A stretch of DNA of 24,526 nucleotides from Micromonosporaceae bacterium (GCA_019689695.1 JADGHA010000007.1:1-24526); one strand, 5' to 3'. Shown: positions 7,243 through 17,341, counted from the stretch's first letter. The notes: generated from the sequence alone by a model not told the origin. Made by a program: numbers and translations.

Positions 7243-8106
7243 ATGAGCGATGGCCGGGAGCCGGGTGGCGCGCTGCAGGAGCTTTTCGATGTCCGGGCGA
7301 CCGTGGCGCTGGTGACCGGCGGCGGGTCCGGGCTCGGCAAGGCGATCGCGACCGCGCTCGTCGAGTGTGGCGCGCGGGTCGTCGTGGCCGACCGCGACCA
7401 GGACCGGCTGGACCGGATGGTGGAGCAGCTCGGCGCGACCGGCCGGCTCGAGGTGAGCCGGACCGACGTGGCGGACGCGGCCGCGGTCGACGAGCTGGTC
7501 GACGGCGTCGTGGCGCGCCACGGCCGCATCGACTCGGTCTTCGCCAACGCCGGCATCGCCCGCGGCGCCGGGCCCGGCCACCCCTCGGGCCAGCTGGACA
7601 CCTTCGACATGGCCGACTGGACCGCGCTGCTCGACGTGAACCTGTATGGCGTGCTGAACACCATGCGGGCGGCGGCCCGGCACATGAAGCGGCAGCGCGC
7701 CGGCAGCATCGTGGTCACCGCGTCCACTGCCGGGCTGCGCGCCGACCCGCTCGTGTCGTACTCCTACGTGGTGGCGAAGGCCGCCGTGGTGAACCTGACC
7801 CGCCAGGCCGCCCTCGACCTGGCGCGCTGGCGGGTGCGGGTCAACGCCATCGCACCCGGGCCGTTCCGCACCGCCATCGGCGGCGAGGGCCGGCCGGACC
7901 CGGCGAAAGAGGCGATGTGGAGTTCCATGGTCCCGCTTGGCCGGATGGGCGATCCGCGGGAGATCCAGGGCCTGGCCGTGCTGTTGGCCTCGCCCGCGTC
8001 CAGCTTCATGACCGGCGGCGTCTACCCGGTCGACGGCGGCGCACTGTTGCAGGCGCCTGCGCTACCCGACGAGGCCGGCCCGCCCAGGACACAGTTCGAA
8101 CGTTAA
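7243..8106 (+). CDS. Short-chain dehydrogenase/reductase (SDR)
   Basis: This 287-residue soluble NAD(P)-dependent oxidoreductase has the classical SDR order: nucleotide loop TGGGSGLG (25-32), VVADRD at the end of strand 2, the FANAG motif (100-104), N133, catalytic S161 (VVTAS), Y175-x-x-x-K179 (YVVAK) and the PG motif in NAIAPGPF. The acidic residue in VVVADRD suggests NAD(H) preference, which is inference. I chose the ATG at 7243; a longer frame from 7159 would place TTGACA and the palindrome region's edge inside coding sequence, and its extra residues do not look conserved. It is transcribed away from the importer operon. It probably oxidises a hydroxyl group in the same catabolic route; the substrate is unknown. 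Confidence 0.9.
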   Translation: MSDGREPGGALQELFDVRATVALVTGGGSGLGKAIATALVECGARVVVADRDQDRLDRMVEQLGATGRLEVSRTDVADAAAVDELVDGVVARHGRIDSVFANAGIARGAGPGHPSGQLDTFDMADWTALLDVNLYGVLNTMRAAARHMKRQRAGSIVVTASTAGLRADPLVSYSYVVAKAAVVNLTRQAALDLARWRVRVNAIAPGPFRTAIGGEGRPDPAKEAMWSSMVPLGRMGDPREIQGLAVLLASPASSFMTGGVYPVDGGALLQAPALPDEAGPPRTQFER

Positions 8107-8120
8107 TGTTCGCGACAGTG

Positions 8121-8150
8121 TAGACAATCTTGCTGCGCCCGTTCTAGGGT
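8121..8150 (+). promoter_or_regulatory. Candidate promoter of the IclR regulator gene
   Basis: TAGACA (8121-8126) and TAGGGT (8145-8150) are separated by 18 bases, a good match to a housekeeping actinobacterial promoter. It begins 15 bases after the SDR stop and would give a leader of about 140 bases before the IclR ATG. GACAATCT (8123-8130) also occurs at 7209-7216, over the SDR promoter, so the shared octamer may be regulatory. Confidence 0.45.
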
Positions 8151-8296
8151 TCCGAGCAAGCGGTCCGCCGTCGCTGCTGACCAGGCCAGCCCGCAGGCCC
8201 CTGGTAGAGCTCTCCAGCCGGCGCCGCGGGCGGCGCGGCGGCCGCGCAGGTTCCGCTGCCGTCACAGCAGCCCGGGTTGCCCCGCGGAGGTGGAAG

Positions 8297-9142
8297 ATGA
8301 CGACGACTCCCGGCCACACCGGCAACGACCAGCTGATCCGGCGCACCGCCCTGGGGCGCGCACTCGCGGTGCTGGACGCGTTCGGACCCCGGCACCGCCT
8401 GCTGTCCCTCAGCGAGATCGCCCGTCGCGCCGACCTGACCCTGCCCACCACCCATCGCCTGGTCAGCGAGCTGGTCGCCTGGGGTGCGCTGGAGCGCCAC
8501 CCCTGCGGGCACTACTTCCTCGGCCTGCGGCTGCTCGAGCTTGCCGCGCTGGCCCCCCGCGGCCTGCAGCTGCGGGAGGCCGCCTTTCCCTACCTCGACG
8601 ACCTGCACCAGGCCACCCACGCCAACGTCCACCTTGGAGTCCGTGACGGACACGAGGTCGTCTACGTCGAAACCATGCGCTCGCGGGTCAGCGCCCAGAT
8701 CTCCAGCAAGGTAGGCGACCGCTGGCCGCTGCACGTCAGCGGCACCGGCCTGGTGCTGCTCGCGTACGCAGACCGCGCCCTGCAGGACGAGGTCCTCAGT
8801 GGACCTCTGGCGCGGTACACGCCGAAGACCGTCGTCGACCCGCAGGAGCTGCGGCGCATCCTGGCCGAGGTCCGCCGGACCGGCATCGTCATCGCGCACG
8901 ACCAGATCACCATGAACGCGGTGGCCGTCGCCGCCCCGGTGCGCGGTCCCCGCAACGACGTGATCGCGGCGATCAGCGCGGTCATCGCCACCAACGAGAT
9001 GCCGCTGGGCCCCCTCGCGGCCCGGATCACCGAAACCGCCCAGGCGATCTCCCACGCCCTCGGCGCGGCCACCCCGCGGGCACAGCGTCTCCCGGCGCGC
9101 CGGCACAGCAGGTCGACCGCGCCGCTCAGCGCGGTGGCCTGA
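8297..9142 (+). CDS. IclR-family transcriptional regulator
   Basis: This 281-residue regulator has an N-terminal winged helix-turn-helix (about residues 21-72; LSLSEIARRADLTLPTTHRLVSEL is the helix-turn-helix stretch, given here only as its start and end) and a C-terminal effector-binding domain (about 85-256). The effector domain has VVYVETM, the LHVSGTGLVLLAY segment and IAAISAVI, as in other IclR proteins. GGAGG at 8286-8290 lies six bases before the ATG. Family members act as dimers or tetramers on palindromes and usually respond to the substrate or an intermediate of the neighbouring pathway. It is the only regulator gene in the window, so it is the first candidate for the palindromes at 7048-7077, 7117-7133, 17326-17341 and 22051-22067; this is inference. 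Its 3' end overlaps the convergent amidohydrolase gene by 17 bases. Confidence 0.93.
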   Translation: MTTTPGHTGNDQLIRRTALGRALAVLDAFGPRHRLLSLSEIARRADLTLPTTHRLVSELVAWGALERHPCGHYFLGLRLLELAALAPRGLQLREAAFPYLDDLHQATHANVHLGVRDGHEVVYVETMRSRVSAQISSKVGDRWPLHVSGTGLVLLAYADRALQDEVLSGPLARYTPKTVVDPQELRRILAEVRRTGIVIAHDQITMNAVAVAAPVRGPRNDVIAAISAVIATNEMPLGPLAARITETAQAISHALGAATPRAQRLPARRHSRSTAPLSAVA

Positions 9143-10130
9143 CGCCGAGGAACCGGAACGCGTTGTGCCAGGTGATGTCGGCCAGCACCGCAGGGTCGAG
9201 GTCCATCGAGCGCAGCGTCGCGCCGGCCGGGTCCTCGCGCGGCATCGCAGGGAAGTCCGAACCGACCAGCAGCCGGTCGTGCCCGAGCAGGTCGATCAGG
9301 TAGCGGATCGCCCGGCGGTCGAAGACGAGTGAGTCGTAGTAGAAGCGGCGTGCGTACTCCAGCGGCGACGGCCCGTCGTCGGGCATGACGGCCCGATCCG
9401 GCACCTTCGGCCCCTCGTTCCACGATCCACCCCAGAAGTACTGCGCCCGTGGCAGCATCAACGGGAAGCCGCCGGCCGCGTGGCTGAACGAGATCCGAAG
9501 CTGGGGGCATTTGGCCGCGATGCCCCCGGCGACCAGGGACGCGGCGGCCAGGGCGCCTTCGACGCCGACCACGTAGGTGCCCATGGTGGACGGCGGCAGG
9601 CGGTCGGTGGGTGTCGGCATCGCATGCACGAAGACCGGCAGGTCCAGCCGCTGCGCTTCGGCGAAGAACGGCAGAAACCGCTCGTCGCCGAGCGACGCGC
9701 CCCGCACGTTGGAGGCGATCTCCACTCCGTACAGCCCGAGGTCGCGGACCGACGCCAGCTCCGCGGCGGCCAGTTCGGGGTCCTGCATCGGCACCATGCC
9801 GAAGCCGTAGAGGCGGTCCGGCGCGGCCGCGCACAGCGCGGCGGTGGTCTCGTTGACCCAGCGGGCGAGCCGGAGCCCGTCGGCCACCGGCAGGTCGTAG
9901 CGCAGCAGCGGCGGCATCGGGGTGACCACCTCGGCATCCACACCGGAGGCGTCCATCGCCTCGACCCGCCGCTCGGCCTCGAAGAACACGTCACGCGCGG
10001 TGAACCTCGTCGCGCCGAAGACCAGCACCCGCGCGGTCTCGCCGTCGACCGGTTCCATGCGTGGAAAGCACTTTGGGGCGTCGGCCGGGTAGTCCTTGGG
10101 CAGTACGTGCGCGTGCACGTCGATCAGCAT
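9126..10130 (-). CDS. ACMSD-like amidohydrolase (amidohydrolase 2 family)
   Basis: This 334-residue metal-dependent TIM-barrel enzyme has HxH at residues 6 and 8 (DVHAH), H169 (VFVHA), H217 (FSHAAGG) and D292 (LLVGSDFP). This is the metal-ligand pattern of the aminocarboxymuconate semialdehyde decarboxylase group. Members catalyse decarboxylation or hydrolysis, often on aromatic-derived acids. A decarboxylase or hydrolase step is therefore likely, but the substrate is unknown. The ATG at 10130 shares one base with the stop of the dehydrogenase upstream (TGATG). The open frame upstream of it is a shadow of that gene. It is the last gene of the catabolic operon and converges on the IclR gene with a 17-base overlap. 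Confidence 0.9.
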   Translation of the reverse strand: MLIDVHAHVLPKDYPADAPKCFPRMEPVDGETARVLVFGATRFTARDVFFEAERRVEAMDASGVDAEVVTPMPPLLRYDLPVADGLRLARWVNETTAALCAAAPDRLYGFGMVPMQDPELAAAELASVRDLGLYGVEIASNVRGASLGDERFLPFFAEAQRLDLPVFVHAMPTPTDRLPPSTMGTYVVGVEGALAAASLVAGGIAAKCPQLRISFSHAAGGFPLMLPRAQYFWGGSWNEGPKVPDRAVMPDDGPSPLEYARRFYYDSLVFDRRAIRYLIDLLGHDRLLVGSDFPAMPREDPAGATLRSMDLDPAVLADITWHNAFRFLGVRPPR

Positions 10131-11227
10131 CAGGCGGCTCCAGGGTGGACAGACACGTGTACGGCGGCTTCGCCGGGCACCTCGCCGGCGAGGGTCTGGA
10201 TGGCGAGCTCGGCGTCGTCGAGGCCGAACGTGTGAGTGTGCAGCTTCTCCAGCGGGAACCGGCGGGACTCGATGATCCGGATCGCCTCGGCGTTGGCCCG
10301 GGCATCCACACCGAACGCCCCGACCACGGTGAGCGCCCGGTTGATGATCAAATCGGTGCGCACCGGCACCTCCCTGCCGCCCTTGAGCCCGGCCAGCACC
10401 ACCCGGCCGCCCTGCCGGGTGGCGAGCAGCGCGTCGGTCACCGGCGCGGTCGCCATCGGCGTCAGCTCCAGCGTCACGTCGGCGAGCCGGCCGTCGGTCA
10501 GCTCGGTGACGCGCTGGACGGTGTCCGTCTCGTCGACCACTATCGTGTGGTCGGCGCCCAGCTCGCGGGCCAGGGCGAGCTTGTGCGCATCCGCGGCCAG
10601 GCCGGTGACGATGATGGTGCCGGCCCCCGCGGCCCGCGCCGCGATCACCGCCGCGAGCCCGCGCTGCCCCGCGCCGAGCACCAGGACCGTGTCGCCGAGC
10701 CCGACTCCGCCCAGGTGACAGGCCCAGCGGACGCCGGCGGCCATCGGGTTGAACATGGCCGCGATCTCGGCCGGCAGCGTCTTGTCGATCCGGTGCAGCA
10801 CCGCTCCGGGTGAGACGTAGAGGTACTCCGCCAGCCCTCCCCACAGGCCCGGCGCCACTGTCACCGGCGTCACCCCGTGCCCGATTGTGCGGTTGGGGCA
10901 GAACTGGTACCGGCCGGTCAGGCACCGCGAGCAGGACCGGCAGGGCACGATGACCTCCAGCGCCACCCGGTCGCCGGGCGCCACGCCCCAGCGTTGCGCC
11001 GCACGTTCGCCGATCTCCTCGATGATCCCCAGCGGCTCGTGCCCGGGGATGAACGGATCCGTGGTTCTGCCCATGTGGCCCTTGTACGTCTCCACGTCGC
11101 TGCCGCAGATCCCGTTCGCCTCCACCCGCAGCAGCGCGTGGTCAGGCCCGACCGTCGGCCGCGGGAACTCGCGGATCTCGATCCGCCGCGGGCCGAGCTG
11201 GACCGCCGCGCGAACGGTGTCAGCCAT
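10130..11227 (-). CDS. Zinc-dependent medium-chain dehydrogenase
   Basis: This 365-residue alcohol/polyol-type dehydrogenase has catalytic-zinc residues C41 (NGICGSD) and H63/E64 (PGHE). The structural-zinc cysteines lie in VPCRSCSRCLTGRYQFC, and the Rossmann loop is VLGAGQRG. It resembles the threonine/sorbitol dehydrogenase branch more than the two NDMA-type dehydrogenases nearby. AGGGAGG at 11239-11245, overlapping the stop of the CoA ligase gene, supports the ATG at 11227. It lies between the ligase and the amidohydrolase, so it may oxidise a CoA- or acid-linked hydroxyl, which is inference. Confidence 0.9.
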   Translation of the reverse strand: MADTVRAAVQLGPRRIEIREFPRPTVGPDHALLRVEANGICGSDVETYKGHMGRTTDPFIPGHEPLGIIEEIGERAAQRWGVAPGDRVALEVIVPCRSCSRCLTGRYQFCPNRTIGHGVTPVTVAPGLWGGLAEYLYVSPGAVLHRIDKTLPAEIAAMFNPMAAGVRWACHLGGVGLGDTVLVLGAGQRGLAAVIAARAAGAGTIIVTGLAADAHKLALARELGADHTIVVDETDTVQRVTELTDGRLADVTLELTPMATAPVTDALLATRQGGRVVLAGLKGGREVPVRTDLIINRALTVVGAFGVDARANAEAIRIIESRRFPLEKLHTHTFGLDDAELAIQTLAGEVPGEAAVHVSVHPGAA

Positions 11228-11244
11228 GTCTGTACCGGCCTCCC

Positions 11245-12540
11245 TCACACCGCGAGCCGGGTCAGCCGGCTCTTCATCTCGGACCGCTCGATCGAGCCGG
11301 GCGGCACCAGGGTCACGCTCGCCGGCACCGACAGCCGGGCGCGGATGGTGGACTCGATCGTGTACCGCAGCTCCTCGTGGTCGCCGGGCTGCTCGCCCCA
11401 CTCGGCCTCCAGGCGCAGCGGCGGCTCCACCCGCGGGCCCTTCGACGGCAGCAGGATCTGCACCGCGCCGGAGGTGCGTGGGTACAGCGCCTGCACGACG
11501 TCGCGCACCGCGGACGGGAAGACGTTCACGCCGAGCACGATGAGCATGTCGTCGGTGCGGCCGATGCAGCGGATCAGCGGCGCGCCGTCCGCGGCGCGGC
11601 CGGTGACGGTGACCAGGTCGCGGGTGCGGAACCGCACCAGCGGGCAGCACTCGCGGTCGACCGAGGTGTAGACGAGCTCGCCGGTGACCCCGGGCTCGGC
11701 CTCGATCGGTTCACCGCTCTCCGGCGAGATCAGCTCCACCAGCACATGCCGGCCCCCGGTGAACCGCATCCCGCCGCTGCCGGGCGCCTCGCCGAACAGC
11801 ACCGGGGCCATGTCCGCGTTGCCCAGCCCTTCGGTGACCTGCGCACCCCACTCGGACTGCAGGTGCTCGCGGAACGCCGGCTCCCCGCCGCCCGGCTCGC
11901 CGCCGACGAACACCTTGCGCAGCCCGAACTCGCGCGGATCCCGGCCGAGCTTCTGCCGGATGTACTCGGCAAGGTAGCGGGCGTACGACGGCGTCGAGTG
12001 CAGCGCCGTCACGCCGAGCGTCTGCATCGCGAGCACGGCCTTCTCCGAAGCGCCCGTGCCGATCGGGACCACCGTGGTCCCGATCTCCTCCAACGCGTCC
12101 CGGATCGGCAGGCCCCCGACGAACAGGGTCAGCCCCGAGCCGTGCACGACGACGTCCTCGCGGGTGGCGCCCATGGTGCGGAACGCGCGGGCGACCATCT
12201 CGGTCCACGCCTGCGCGTCGCGCCGGGTCACCCCGACCCAGCTCGGCGTGCCGGTGGTGCCGGTCGAGGCGTGGACCCGGATCACCTCGGTCATGTCGAC
12301 ACCGGCATGCCGGCCGAGCGGCGGCGCCGCGGCCTGGCTCTCGCGCAGCATCTGCTTCTCGGTGAACGGGAACTTCGCGATGTCGGCCAATGACTCGAAC
12401 GCGTCCGGGCTGATCCCGTGCTCGGCGAACAGGTCCGCGTAGAACGGCGACCGGGCGGGCAGGCCGGCCAGCTGCCGGCGCAGCGCGGCGGTGACCGCGT
12501 CGACGTCGTCGGCCGCGACGAAGGGCGGTGTGACAGCCAT
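11245..12540 (-). CDS. Phenylacetate-CoA ligase-like (PaaK family) adenylate-forming ligase
   Basis: This 431-residue enzyme is the usual PaaK length. It has the phosphate-binding STGTTGTP (92-99), the GLGNADMAP region, a PLVRFRTRDL motif as in PaaK proteins, and CIGRTDDMLIVLGVNVFPSAV, the hinge and lid motif of the family. The C-terminal domain ends with a lysine-containing SEMKSRL. It should adenylate a carboxylic acid and transfer it to CoA in the cytoplasm. Which acid is unknown; other PaaK-fold enzymes act on benzoate-like acids or on coenzyme F420, so the name should stay general. It sits 12 bases after the NDMA-type dehydrogenase and 17 bases before the next dehydrogenase, in one operon. 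The ribosome binding site is weak. Confidence 0.9.
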   Translation of the reverse strand: MAVTPPFVAADDVDAVTAALRRQLAGLPARSPFYADLFAEHGISPDAFESLADIAKFPFTEKQMLRESQAAAPPLGRHAGVDMTEVIRVHASTGTTGTPSWVGVTRRDAQAWTEMVARAFRTMGATREDVVVHGSGLTLFVGGLPIRDALEEIGTTVVPIGTGASEKAVLAMQTLGVTALHSTPSYARYLAEYIRQKLGRDPREFGLRKVFVGGEPGGGEPAFREHLQSEWGAQVTEGLGNADMAPVLFGEAPGSGGMRFTGGRHVLVELISPESGEPIEAEPGVTGELVYTSVDRECCPLVRFRTRDLVTVTGRAADGAPLIRCIGRTDDMLIVLGVNVFPSAVRDVVQALYPRTSGAVQILLPSKGPRVEPPLRLEAEWGEQPGDHEELRYTIESTIRARLSVPASVTLVPPGSIERSEMKSRLTRLAV

Positions 12541-12552
12541 CAGCGCCGCCGA

Positions 12553-13710
12553 TCAGTGCTCGTGGATGATGACGCCGCGGATGTTCTTGCCGTCGAGCAT
12601 GTCCTGGTACGCCTGGTTGACCTCGTCCAGCCGGTACCGGCGGGTGATCAGCTCGTCCAGCTTCAGGTCGCCGGAGCGGTACAGGCCGAGCAGCCGCGGC
12701 ACGTCGTAGAGCGGGTTGCAGTCGCCGAACAGGGCCCCGCGCAGCTGCCGCTGGTAGCTGATCAGGAACCCGGCGTGCACGTGGACCGCCTTCTCGTCGA
12801 ACTTGCCGACAGCGGTGATCGTGACCTTGCCGCCCTTGCCGGTGACCTGCACCGCGGACATCACGATCTCCTCGGTGAGCACGCCCGGCGTGCAGATCGC
12901 GTGGTCGGCGAGCTGGCCGCGGGTCGCCTTGACCACGAACTCGTGCGCCTCCTTCGCGTCGGCGAAGGTGTGCGTGGCCCCGAAGACCTTCGCCATCTCC
13001 CGCTTGAACGGCACCGGGTCGACCACGACCACGTTCTTCGCCCCGGCGTACCGCGCGCCCTGCACCGCGTTGCTGCCCACGCCGCCCGCACCGTAGATCA
13101 CCACGGTGTCGCCGGCCCGGACGCCGGCCGCGTACACCGCCGAGCCCCAGCCGGTCGGCACGCCGCAGCCCACCAGCGCGGCGATCTCGAACGGGATGTC
13201 GTCCGGCAGCGGGATGCAGGCCCACTCGGAGACCACCGCGTACTGGGAGAAGGTGCCCAGCGTGCAGAAGCCGCCGAGGTCCTCGTCACCGAGGTGGAAC
13301 CGGAACGTGCCGTCGGCGAACATGCCCGTCCCGGCGTTCTTGCCTTCGTCGCACATGTTCTGGTGCCCGGTCGAGCAGGAGCGGCACTTGCCGCACGCCG
13401 GGATGTACGAGCAGACGATCCGGTCGCCCGGCTTGACCCGCCGCACGTGCGGGCCGACCGACTCCACCACACCGGCGCCCTCGTGCCCACCGACGACCGG
13501 CAGCCGCACCCGCGCGTCGCCCTCGGTGATGTGGTGGTCCGAGTGGCACAGCCCGGCGGCGTGGAACTTGACCCGCACCTCGTGCGCCCGCGGCGGGTCC
13601 AGCCGCAGCTCGGCGATCTCCCAGCCGAGGTGCGGTGCGCGCGCGATCGCGGCGCGGGTGGTGATGGTGCCCTCGCGCAGGGTCGTTGTTTCGCTCACCA
13701 GCTGGCTCAC
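12553..13710 (-). CDS. NDMA-dependent (Rxyl_3153-type) zinc alcohol dehydrogenase, copy 1
   Basis: The protein is 385 residues from the GTG at 13710, which overlaps the LLM gene stop as GTGA; a second GTG at 13698 is also possible. Catalytic zinc residues are C55 (AAGLCHSD) and H76/E77 (GGHEG). Structural zinc cysteines are C106, C109, C112 and C120. The Rossmann loop GAGGVG is at 207-212. The ALVGCGVPTGWGSAVY segment and the C-terminal MLDGKNIRGVI are hallmarks of the NDMA-dependent alcohol dehydrogenases, in which the nicotinamide stays bound and an outside carrier (mycofactocin in related systems) reoxidises it. It is a close paralogue of 16191-17300; the 3' ends differ at only about 7 of 170 bases. 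It probably oxidises an alcohol to an aldehyde for the aldehyde dehydrogenase in the same operon. Confidence 0.9.
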   Translation of the reverse strand: MSQLVSETTTLREGTITTRAAIARAPHLGWEIAELRLDPPRAHEVRVKFHAAGLCHSDHHITEGDARVRLPVVGGHEGAGVVESVGPHVRRVKPGDRIVCSYIPACGKCRSCSTGHQNMCDEGKNAGTGMFADGTFRFHLGDEDLGGFCTLGTFSQYAVVSEWACIPLPDDIPFEIAALVGCGVPTGWGSAVYAAGVRAGDTVVIYGAGGVGSNAVQGARYAGAKNVVVVDPVPFKREMAKVFGATHTFADAKEAHEFVVKATRGQLADHAICTPGVLTEEIVMSAVQVTGKGGKVTITAVGKFDEKAVHVHAGFLISYQRQLRGALFGDCNPLYDVPRLLGLYRSGDLKLDELITRRYRLDEVNQAYQDMLDGKNIRGVIIHEH

Positions 13711-14685
13711 GGTTGGTCCCCGATCTCGTGCCGGACCTCCTCGCCGAGCAACGCGACGTGGTCGAGGTCCTCGATGTCGTAGATGTGGAAGTAGACCGTG
13801 TCGGCACCGGCCTTGCGTAGCTGCTCGACCCGGTCGGCGACCAGCGCCGGGGAGCCGACCGCGGCGTGCCGGCGGATCAGCTCCGAACCCATCACCGCCG
13901 CCCGCCGGCGCGCCCCGGCCGGCGTGGTCGCGCAGGCGACCGGCAGGACGGCCGAGTGGCGCACCTGCGTCGGGTCGCGGCCGATCCGCTCGCACGCCCG
14001 GTCGAACCGGGCGAAGGTCGCCCGCAGGTCATCGCTGAGGGCGCCGTTGAACTCGTCGGCGAACCGGGCGGCGAGTGCCGGGGTGCGTTTCGGCCCGGTG
14101 CCGCCGATGATGATCGGCGGGTGCGGGCGCTGGGCCGGCCGCGGCGGGGTGCGGTTCGCCTCGACCCGGTAGTGCTTGCCGGTGAAGCTGAACCCGTTGC
14201 CCGCACCCGGCTCGGTGTGCCACAACCCGGTGATGATCTCCAGCTGCTCCGCCAGCCGGTCGAACCGCTCAGCGACCGGCGGGAAAGGTATCCCGAACGC
14301 TTCGTGCTCCCGCTCGTACCATCCGGTGCCGATGCCCAGCTCGACCCGCCCGCCGCTCATCTCGTCCACAGTGGAGACCACGGTGGCGAGCATGCCCGGC
14401 TGGCGGAAGGTCGACGCGGTGACCAGCGAGCCGAGCCGGATCCGCTCGGTGTCGCGGGCCAACCCGCCCAGCGTCGTCCAGCAGTCGGTCGGCCGGTACG
14501 TCGGGTCGTTCGGGTCCACGCCGAACAGGTGGTCGGACCGGAAGAAGGCGTCGAACCCCGCCTCCTCGGTCGCCCTGGCCAGCGCCAGGATCTGCGCGTA
14601 GCTGGCTCCGTGCCGCGGCTCCATGAGGATCCGCAGCCGCAGCCCGTCCCGGGCGGCCGGCCCGGACGGCGGGTGGGCGGGCGAA

Positions 14686-14699
<14 letters not shown>
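13707..14699 (-). CDS. F420-type LLM-class (luciferase-like) oxidoreductase
   Basis: This 330-residue TIM-barrel flavin/F420 enzyme has LRILMEPRHGASYAQIL followed by GFDAFFRSDHLFG, then LGSLVTASTFRQPGMLA, the VELGIGTGWYEREHEAFG segment and PPIIIGGTGPKRT. These are the conserved blocks of the F420-dependent LLM group (TIGR03560-like). Homologous sequence seems to begin around residue 20, so the GTG at 14699 adds a short non-conserved tail; no better start is visible. It overlaps the aldehyde dehydrogenase gene by 14 bases and the next dehydrogenase by 4 bases. It may reduce or oxidise a pathway intermediate with F420; FMN-dependent monooxygenation is the alternative. Confidence 0.88.
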
Positions 14700-16158
<1,459 letters not shown>

Positions 16159-16190
16159 GGCGTTGCTCCTGTTCGAGGCTCGCGTGCGGG

Positions 16191-17300
16191 TCAGTGCTCG
16201 TGGATGATGACGCCGCGGATGTTCTTGCCGTCCAACATGTCCTGGTAGCCCTGGTTGATCTCGTCCAGCCGGTACCGGCGGGTGATCAGCTCGTCCAGCT
16301 TGAGGTCACCGGAGCGGTACAGGCCGAGCAGCCGCGGCACGTCGTAGAGCGGGTTGCAGCCGCCGAAGATGGCGCCCTGCACCCGGCGCTGGAAGCCGAT
16401 GAGCATCCCGGCGTGCACGTTCACCGAGCCGTTGCCGACCGCGGTGATCGTCACATGCCCGCCCTTGCCGACCACCTCGATGGCCGACTGGATCACCTCG
16501 TCGTGCAGGATGCCGACCGTGATGATCGCGTGGTCGGCGAGCTGGCCGTGCGTGGTGTCGACGACGAAGTCGTGCGCCTGCTTGGCGTCGGCGAAGGTGT
16601 GGGTGGCCCCGAAGACCTTCGCCATGTCCCGCTTGAACGGCACCGGGTCGACCACGACCACGTTCTTCGCCCCGGCGTACCGCGCGCCCTGCACCGCGTT
16701 GCTGCCGACTCCACCGCAGCCGTAGACGACGACCGTCTGCCCGGCCCGTACGCCGGCCCGGTACACCGCCGAGCCCCAGCCCGTGGGCACGCCGCAGCCG
16801 ACCAGCGCGGCGACGTCGAACGGGATGTCCTTGGGGATTTTGATGCACGACCATTCGTGGACGACCGCGTACTGGGAGAAGGTGCCCAGCACGCAGAGGC
16901 CGCCGAGGTCCTCGTCGCCGAGGTGGAACCGGAACGTGCCGTCGGGAAGCATCCCGATGGCGGCGTTCTTGCCTTCGTTGCACAGGTTCTGCTGCCCGGT
17001 CGAGCAGTAGCGGCACTTGCCGCAGGCCGGAATGAACGAGCAGACGACGTGGTCGCCGACGGCGACCCGGGTGACGTCCTCCCCGACCGCGTCCACCACG
17101 CCGGCGCCCTCGTGCCCGCCCACCACGGGCATCCGCATCGGGGCGTCGCCCTTCTGGATGTGGTCGTCGGAGTGGCACAACCCGGCGGCGTAGAACTTGA
17201 TCCGGACCTCGTCGGCCTTCGGCTCGTCCAGCTGCAGCTCGACGATCTCCCACGGCGTACGCGGCTGCCGGCAGATCGCGGCCCGTGTCGTGATGCTCAT
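16191..17300 (-). CDS. NDMA-dependent (Rxyl_3153-type) zinc alcohol dehydrogenase, copy 2
   Basis: This 369-residue protein is the first gene of the catabolic operon. Catalytic zinc residues are C42 and H63/E64, and structural zinc cysteines are C93, C96, C99 and C107. The Rossmann loop reads GCGGVG where copy 1 has GAGGVG. The ending MLDGKNIRGVIIHEH is shared with copy 1 (12553-13710), and in a 66-residue block around the Rossmann domain the two differ at 7 positions. A strong AAAGGAGG at 17310-17317 precedes the ATG. Enzymes of this group keep NAD(H) tightly bound and pass electrons to an external acceptor. No mycofactocin genes are in the window. Two near-identical enzymes in one operon suggest either a recent duplication or two related alcohol substrates. 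Confidence 0.9.
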   Translation of the reverse strand: MSITTRAAICRQPRTPWEIVELQLDEPKADEVRIKFYAAGLCHSDDHIQKGDAPMRMPVVGGHEGAGVVDAVGEDVTRVAVGDHVVCSFIPACGKCRYCSTGQQNLCNEGKNAAIGMLPDGTFRFHLGDEDLGGLCVLGTFSQYAVVHEWSCIKIPKDIPFDVAALVGCGVPTGWGSAVYRAGVRAGQTVVVYGCGGVGSNAVQGARYAGAKNVVVVDPVPFKRDMAKVFGATHTFADAKQAHDFVVDTTHGQLADHAIITVGILHDEVIQSAIEVVGKGGHVTITAVGNGSVNVHAGMLIGFQRRVQGAIFGGCNPLYDVPRLLGLYRSGDLKLDELITRRYRLDEINQGYQDMLDGKNIRGVIIHEH

Positions 17301-17309
17301 CTGGCCGTT

Positions 17310-17317
17310 CCTCCTTT
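17310..17317 (-). promoter_or_regulatory. Strong ribosome binding site of the catabolic operon
   Basis: The minus strand reads AAAGGAGG nine bases before the ATG at 17300. It is the strongest such site in the window and suggests high expression of the first dehydrogenase. Confidence 0.75.
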
Positions 17318-17325
17318 ACGCGCCT

Positions 17326-17341
17326 GGTGATCGGCGTCACC
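17326..17341. promoter_or_regulatory. GGTGA-N6-TCACC palindrome upstream of catabolic operon (candidate operator, type A)
   Basis: GGTGATCGGCGTCACC has the same arms and spacing as the core of the palindrome at 7048-7077 (GGTGACTCAGGTCACC). With one bulged T the pairing extends outward through GCGCC and GGCGC (17320-17346). It lies 26-41 bases upstream of the dehydrogenase start, where it would affect transcription start. It may share a regulator with the importer operon. Confidence 0.45.

Noticed and set aside
8180..8205. ACCAGG...CCTGGT inverted repeat in the leader of the IclR gene
   Set aside because: The arms are only six bases, with a 14-base loop in GC-rich DNA. This is too weak to call an operator or attenuator.
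10131..10925. Upstream extension of the amidohydrolase gene to 10925
   Set aside because: It is a frame shadow of the zinc dehydrogenase. The metal motif HxH begins right after the ATG at 10130.
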